Assembly: GCF_030269485.1 (NCBI RefSeq)
Contig: NZ_BSTL01000025.1
Span: forward strand, 62,001-126,000
DNA length: 64,000 nt
Source: Actinoplanes sp. NBRC 103695
GTDB lineage: Bacteria > Actinomycetota > Actinomycetes > Mycobacteriales > Micromonosporaceae
Direction: 5' to 3'
Both the position numbers and the translations under genes were made by a program. The notes beneath the pieces are model-generated. The model worked only from the letters and a program-made list of their open reading frames with translations. It was not told the DNA's origin and did not search any database. Shown in pieces: positions 59,450 through 64,000 of this stretch; positions within the stretch are counted from its first letter, which is position 1, and each line of letters starts with the position of its first letter.

Positions 59450-60442
59450 TTACCGGAGTGCCCCCGGCGGCCGCGTTCGGCTTTCCCGGGCCTCGACGAT
59501 CGCGCAGGTGACGCCGATGTCGCCGGTGAAACTGACGATCAGGGCCGCCTCGCCGGGCGTCAGGGCCGCGGGGCCGCAGAGCAGGTCGGCGAGGTTGGCG
59601 GTGAGGTCGCCGGCGAAGAGGTGGCCGGAGCGGGTGGCCAGGTTGAGCGGCTCAGCGTCGATGCCTGCCTGGCGTACGCCCGCGACCAGGACGTTGGCGA
59701 TCGCGGGGCGGACCCGGCTGAGCACGACGGTCCGCAACCGTGGGTGGCCGGCGTCCTCGACGGCCGCGCGGGCGGCGTCTCGGACGGCCGCCCGCAGCAG
59801 GAAGCCGGCCTGGGGCGCCGACTCGTCGGTGGGGCCGGCGGGCATGCCGGGGCGGAACGGGTTCCAGGCGGGGAAGTGCGCCTCGTTGGCGGGGCGGCCG
59901 CCGCTGGTCACCGCTTGGAGGGCGAGGGGGCTGGGCCGGCGGGACAGCAGCAGGGCGGTCGCGCCGTCGCTGTATCCGAGGAACCAGCGGCGCGGCCAGT
60001 CGGCGCCGAGCGCGTCGGAGGTCACGATCAGGCTGTTGGCGGTCCGGGGTTCGGTCATCAGGTGGGCGGCGGCCAGGTGCAGGGCGGCGCCGGCGCCGTT
60101 GCAGTTCTGCCGGAGGCCGAGGGCGAATGCCTGGTCGGCGCCGAGGAGGCGGGCGAGGCGCGGGGCCATCTTCCATTCGTACGAGGTGTCGCCGACGCAG
60201 GCGTGCACCAGGAAGCCGACGTCCTCCGGGCGGACGGCGGCCTCACCGAGCACGGAGCCGGCGACGGCCAGCGCCAGGAGTTCGCTGCTTTCCGCGGGGC
60301 TGGCGACGGGCAGTTCGTCGATCTCGAAGGTTTCCGCGTGCTCGGCGGTGATCAGGCCGCGTCCGACCGCCCGCCCGGCCGGCTCCCGTCCGGGCGGCAG
60401 CAGCACCTTCGCCGCGTTGACGTACAGCCCATCGACCCGCAT
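59450..60442 (-). CDS. 3-oxoacyl-ACP synthase III (KAS III)-like protein
   Basis: 330 residues with a thiolase fold. The active-site block LGLRQNCNGAGAALHLA puts the nucleophile at Cys114. Later come YSDGATALLLSR and, near the C-terminus, SGHLFAGDLTANLADLL, which contains the His of the FabH triad region; the usual NxxxHGN spacing is altered. It would condense an acyl-CoA with malonyl-ACP or transfer an acyl group, as in divergent FabH-like enzymes of secondary metabolism. No carrier protein or other lipid gene is adjacent. Confidence 0.78.
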   Translation of the reverse strand: MRVDGLYVNAAKVLLPPGREPAGRAVGRGLITAEHAETFEIDELPVASPAESSELLALAVAGSVLGEAAVRPEDVGFLVHACVGDTSYEWKMAPRLARLLGADQAFALGLRQNCNGAGAALHLAAAHLMTEPRTANSLIVTSDALGADWPRRWFLGYSDGATALLLSRRPSPLALQAVTSGGRPANEAHFPAWNPFRPGMPAGPTDESAPQAGFLLRAAVRDAARAAVEDAGHPRLRTVVLSRVRPAIANVLVAGVRQAGIDAEPLNLATRSGHLFAGDLTANLADLLCGPAALTPGEAALIVSFTGDIGVTCAIVEARESRTRPPGALR

Positions 60443-60473
60443 GCCGCCACCAACGCGCCGGAGAGCTGGAAGT

Positions 60474-61607
60474 TCAACGGGGTGACGCCACCCAGGCGGA
60501 GAAGACCGGCAGGCGGTGCCACGGTCCGGGTTCGTGCGGGGAGGCCACGGCGATCACCGCGTACGGATGTCCGAATCGCAGATCGGCCGTCCGTGCGACG
60601 CCGGTCTGCTGATGCGCCGCACCGGCCATGAGCGCGAAGCCGGACACGGCCGCCGCCTCGAACCCGTACCGGTCGTAGCGGGCGGTGGCCGACTGGGCGG
60701 CCTGGAATCCGCCCGGCGGGACACGCAGCAGGGGCGCGAGCACGTCCGCGACCGCACCGAAGCCGAGCCCGGGCGCGCTCAGGTCGTGCTGGCTGGTGAC
60801 CGACCAGGCGGGCAGGAACGCCTGGTGGTCCTCGCTGCCGGGGTTGGTGGACTGGACTTCGCGGAGGTTCCACAGGTCGGTCTCGCCGAGCGGCAGGTCG
60901 TAGAGCGAGAGGGGGCTGAGTTCCTCGTGGGCGGCGGCGATCACCCGGGCCGGCGCGACGTCGGGTGCGGCCGCCACCGACATCACCTCGAGTCCGCCGT
61001 CGGCCGCCGCGATGTGCACGGCGACCCGCCCGGCGCTGCGGGACTCGGCGATGAACGCCCGGTGGGTCTCGGGGCTGCGCAGGATCTCGGTGACCTGGCC
61101 GGCCCAGGGGCTGCGCGGGCCGAGCGAGGCGGGCGCGCCCAGTTCGAACGGCGCCTGCCAGGTGACTTTCGTGGCGAGTGCGCTGCCGAGCACCAGGGCG
61201 ACGTCGGGGGTGATCGTGATCGGGAAACGTTCGATCATCCCGTACGTGTGATCGGAGGCCCACCGATCGAGCCCGGCCTGATCGGGGAGCGCGCCCACCT
61301 CGGTGTTGACGGGCAGCCGGTCGCGCCAGTCGGCCATCGCCTCGGGCAGCACCCAGTGCGTGTGCCACACCGCCGTGGCCGCGGCGACCAGCGGGTGCGG
61401 CTCCTTGAGCAGCATTTCGGCGGACCGGGCGGCCTCTTCGGGCGCCATCCCGAGGGCGTCGGCCAGCCGTTCGTCGCCGGGCGCGGCCGACGCCGCGAGG
61501 GCCAGCAGGAGCCAGGCCCCGAGCGGCGACGCGACGTGGTGCTCGTTCCCGACGGCGGTGTGGAACCGCTCCGCATAGCGGCCGATCGCAGCGCGTAGAT
61601 CCGTCAT
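60474..61607 (-). CDS. Serpin-family protein
   Basis: 377 residues. NEHHVASPLGAWLLLALAAS is the serpin hB-type start, ALATKVTWQAPFE follows mid-chain, and FGHPYAVIAVASPHEPGPWH near the C-terminus corresponds to the (D/G)HPF strand s4B. The segment before it would be the reactive loop (FALMAGAAHQQTGVART). There is no signal peptide, so an intracellular inhibitor or non-inhibitory role is likely. ATG 61607 was chosen over an upstream ATG. Divergent from the ECF sigma gene (143 bp). Confidence 0.75.
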   Translation of the reverse strand: MTDLRAAIGRYAERFHTAVGNEHHVASPLGAWLLLALAASAAPGDERLADALGMAPEEAARSAEMLLKEPHPLVAAATAVWHTHWVLPEAMADWRDRLPVNTEVGALPDQAGLDRWASDHTYGMIERFPITITPDVALVLGSALATKVTWQAPFELGAPASLGPRSPWAGQVTEILRSPETHRAFIAESRSAGRVAVHIAAADGGLEVMSVAAAPDVAPARVIAAAHEELSPLSLYDLPLGETDLWNLREVQSTNPGSEDHQAFLPAWSVTSQHDLSAPGLGFGAVADVLAPLLRVPPGGFQAAQSATARYDRYGFEAAAVSGFALMAGAAHQQTGVARTADLRFGHPYAVIAVASPHEPGPWHRLPVFSAWVASPR

Positions 61608-61750
61608 CGGCCCATTCTCAGTCATCGAGGCGACAGGAAGCGACATCCTCAAAGGACCTCCCCTTGCGGGAATGGCACGTCATCGGTGAACCTTTCGAGC
61701 ACGGCACACGTACCACCCGCGACGAGCGACCGACGAAGGGACCTGGGCCG

Positions 61751-62308
61751 ATGCCCGAGCAGGACCTGACCGTGCTGGCGTTCGCCGCCGCGCGTGGCGA
61801 TCGGGATGCTCTGACCGACCTGATCCGCGCCACCCAGCGTGACGTGCAGCGTTTCCTGGCGCCGCTGACCGACGCGGCCGACGTCGAGGATCTGGCGCAG
61901 GAGACGTTCCTGCGGGCGGTCCGGGCGCTGCCCGAGTTCGCCGGCCGTTCGTCGGTGCGTACCTGGCTCTTCGCCATCGCCCGCCGGGTCGCCGCCGACG
62001 ATGTCCGCCGCGCCACCCGCCGGCCGCGGGTCGCCGCCCTGGCCGACTGGCAGTCCAGCGCCGAGTCGGCCGGCGCCGGCACGCATTCCCGCTTCGACGA
62101 GCAGCACGCCCTGCACGACCTGCTGGCGGGCCTGGCGCCGGAGCGCCGCGAGGCGTTCGTGATCACACAGGTCTCCGGTCTTTCGTACGCCGAGGCCGCC
62201 GAGGTCTGCGGTTGCCCGGTCGGCACGATCCGCTCCCGGGTCGCCCGGGCGCGCGAGGACCTGGTCGAGGCCATGCGCGACGGCCGGATCAACTCCCAGC
62301 TGGGGTAG
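61751..62308 (+). CDS. ECF RNA polymerase sigma factor
   Basis: 185 residues. Region 2: DVEDLAQETFLRAVRALPEF and SSVRTWLFAIARRVAADDVR; region 4: LAPERREAFVITQVSGLSYA and CPVGTIRSRVARAREDLVEA. This fits SigC/SigK-like ECF sigma factors of actinomycetes. ATG 61751 follows GAAGGGA; an upstream frame has no sigma similarity. No anti-sigma gene follows; the next gene starts ten bases later and is an AraC regulator. Confidence 0.88.
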   Translation: MPEQDLTVLAFAAARGDRDALTDLIRATQRDVQRFLAPLTDAADVEDLAQETFLRAVRALPEFAGRSSVRTWLFAIARRVAADDVRRATRRPRVAALADWQSSAESAGAGTHSRFDEQHALHDLLAGLAPERREAFVITQVSGLSYAEAAEVCGCPVGTIRSRVARAREDLVEAMRDGRINSQLG

Positions 62309-62317
62309 AAAGAGCGC

Positions 62318-63281
62318 ATGGACGCGCTCTCGCACGTGCTGGCGGGCCCGAGCGCCCGCGGCGCCTTCGTGCTGCGCAGCTCTCTGGACCCGCCGTGGGC
62401 GATGCGGATCGAGGACGAGTCGCCACTCTCGGTGATCACGATTCTGCGAGGTCACGCGTACGTCCGCATGGACGACGCCGAGCCGGTGCAGGTCCGGGCC
62501 GGCGATGTGGCGATCGCGCGCGGGCGGCGGCACTACACCGTGGCCGACGCCCCGGCGACCAGCCCGCAGGTGCTGATCGGCCCGGGTCAGTCCTGCACGA
62601 TGCTCGCGGCCGACGTGCCGAGAATGAGCGACGTCGGCGTCCGGACCTGGGGCAACTCGCCGGACGGCGCCACGCTCATGCTGACCGGCACGTACGAGTC
62701 GCAGTCCACGGTCGGCCGGCGCCTGCTCGCCACCCCTGCCCGATCTGATCGTGGCGCCGCGCGAGCACGTGCCGCTCTCGCTGCTCGACTACCTCGGTGT
62801 GCAGGTCACCGACGACGCCCCGGGTCAGGACGCGGTCCTGGACCGGATGCTCGACCTGATCCTGATCGCCGTGCTGCGCTGGTGGTTCGCCGGCCGGCCG
62901 AACGGCGCGGGCTGGTTCCGGGCGCACGCCGACCCGGTGATCGGGCGGGCGCTGCGGCTGATGCAGGAGGCGCCGGCCGAGTCGTGGACGGTCGCCCGGC
63001 TGGGCAGTGAGACCGGTCTGTCCCGGGCTGCTTTCGCCCGGCGGTTCACCGACCTGGTGGGCGAGCCGCCGATGGCGTTCCTGACCGGCTGGCGGCTGTC
63101 GCTCGCCGCTGACCTGCTGGTCGAGCCGGAGGCGACGGTCGCGTCGGTGGCCCGCCGGGTGGGTTACGCGACGCCGTTCGCATTCAGTACGGCCTTCAAA
63201 CGGTTCCACGCGGTGAGCCCGCAGCAGCACCGCGCACAGAGTTATCCACAGAAAGATCGACTAGTTGTGGATAGAGGTTAA
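62318..63281 (+). pseudogene. AraC-family regulator with cupin domain, split by a one-base frameshift
   Basis: The first 140 codons encode an AraC-type cupin (ITILRGHAYVRMDDAEPVQV, AGDVAIARGRRHYTVAD). In a CCCC run at 62733-62736 one surplus base breaks the frame. Removing it joins GRRLLAT to LPDLIVAPREHVPLSLLDYL and the intact AraC helix-turn-helix (LGSETGLSRAAFARRFTDLV, VGYATPFAFSTAFKRFH). The protein would be about 320 residues. It may be a true mutation, a phase-variable run or a sequencing error. Confidence 0.8.
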
Positions 63282-63327
63282 ACAGCAAGGTCTGGCGCGA
63301 GGCCCGACAACTTGCGACGCTAAGCCT

Positions 63328-64000
63328 GTGTATGACTACGACCTGTTGGTGCTGGGCTCCGGGCCCAGTGGGCAGAAGGCTGCCATCGCGGCCTCCAAGC
63401 TCGGACGGCGGGTCGGCATCATCGACCGCCGCGACATGATCGGCGGGGTGTGCATCAACACCGGCACCGTCCCGTCCAAGACCCTGCGCGAGGCGGTGTT
63501 GTACCTGACCGGCCTCAGTCAGCGCGACCTCTACGGCAGCAGCTACCGCGTCAAGGAGGAGATCACCGTCGCCGACCTGGCGGCGCGCACCGATCATGTG
63601 ATCAGCCGGCAGACCGACGTGATCCGCAACCAGCTCGCCCGCAACCACGTCGCGATGATCACCGGCACGGGCCGCTTCGCGGATCCGCACTCTCTGTGGG
63701 TGGACGGCGGCGACGGACGCGACCACAAGGTCGCTGCCGACAAGATCATCATTGCCGCGGGTACGCGACCAGCACGGCCGGACAGTGTCGACTTCGACGA
63801 CCGGACGATCGTGGACTCGGACGGCGTGATCAATCTCGAGGCGGTGCCGCGGTCGATGGTCGTGGTCGGCGCGGGCGTGATCGGCATGGAGTACGCCTCC
63901 ATGTTCGCCGCCCTCGGCACCAAGATCACCGTGGTCGAGCGGCGTCCGCAGATGCTCGACTTCTGCGACGACGAGATCATCGAGTCGCTCAAGTACCACC
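63328..64000 (+). CDS. sthA: Soluble pyridine nucleotide transhydrogenase SthA (3' partial)
   Basis: The first 224 residues of an FAD flavoprotein, cut by the window end. The FAD motif VLGSGPSGQKAAIAASKLG is followed by GGVCINTGTVPSKTLREAVL, the single-Cys signature that separates Si-specific transhydrogenases from lipoamide dehydrogenases. The NAD-binding motif VVGAGVIGMEYASMFAALG comes later. The enzyme interconverts NADPH and NADH. The GTG at 63328 is followed at once by the fold. Confidence 0.9.
   Translation, partial: MYDYDLLVLGSGPSGQKAAIAASKLGRRVGIIDRRDMIGGVCINTGTVPSKTLREAVLYLTGLSQRDLYGSSYRVKEEITVADLAARTDHVISRQTDVIRNQLARNHVAMITGTGRFADPHSLWVDGGDGRDHKVAADKIIIAAGTRPARPDSVDFDDRTIVDSDGVINLEAVPRSMVVVGAGVIGMEYASMFAALGTKITVVERRPQMLDFCDDEIIESLKYH

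Overview
The window is very GC-rich (about 70 percent by eye) with strong GC at third codon positions, many GTG starts and four-base ATGA/GTGA gene overlaps. AfsR-type regulators, NarL-type two-component pairs, ECF sigma factors, a mycothiol-type arsenate reductase and a CmtR-type metal sensor all point to a filamentous actinomycete, probably Micromonosporaceae (the family is inferred, not proven). Both ends cut a gene: an AfsR-like regulator at the start and the transhydrogenase sthA at the end.

Region by region. 0-8.7 kb: AfsR-like regulator convergent with a TetX-like FAD monooxygenase, a lactonase/SDR pair beside an alpha-L-fucosidase scrap, a MITE-like hairpin, a small membrane protein, pdxY, and a GAF-SpoIIE phosphatase. 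8.7-15.1 kb: a haloacetate-dehalogenase-like hydrolase and two NarL-type two-component systems flanking a secreted hydrolase with an EF-hand-type insert. 15.1-17.7 kb: a decayed gene, DUF1990 and DUF1232 proteins, and a CmtR-like sensor coupled to a CDF metal exporter. 17.7-24.5 kb: an arsenic island of two divergent transcription units. Leftward run a CCG-repeat peptide, an M28 peptidase, ArsR, ArsN-like acetyltransferase, ArsO-like flavoprotein, an MFS transporter and a 68-residue unknown; rightward run ArsR, an aquaporin and ArsC. 24.5-31 kb: metabolic singles (epimerase-like, amidase, F420/NADPH reductase-like with MerR). 31-35.3 kb: an OmpR-type two-component system divergent from a lipoprotein/adaptor/ABC exporter operon, with tandem 11-bp boxes between. 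35.3-46.8 kb: a TPR membrane protein and a 1803-residue kinase-ATPase-GAF-GGDEF signalling protein.

46.8-59.4 kb is a gene graveyard. It holds remnants of IS21, IS5 and IS1380 transposases, two partial DUF6461 genes sharing 113 bp, a nitronate monooxygenase scrap and a truncated cmtR copy, and it ends at a tRNA-Lys gene. Between these lie intact genes: a nucleoside-kinase-like protein, a redox-type ECF sigma/anti-sigma pair divergent from a peroxiredoxin, an I36-like secreted protein, an ArsR-type regulator and a Clp-N protein. 59.4-64 kb returns to intact genes: a KAS III-like synthase, a serpin, an ECF sigma factor, a frameshifted AraC regulator and sthA.

The most promising system is the arsenic island. 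It couples a four-CCG cysteine peptide and a metallopeptidase, neither of them a standard ars gene, to the inactivation and export genes by overlapping stop and start codons.
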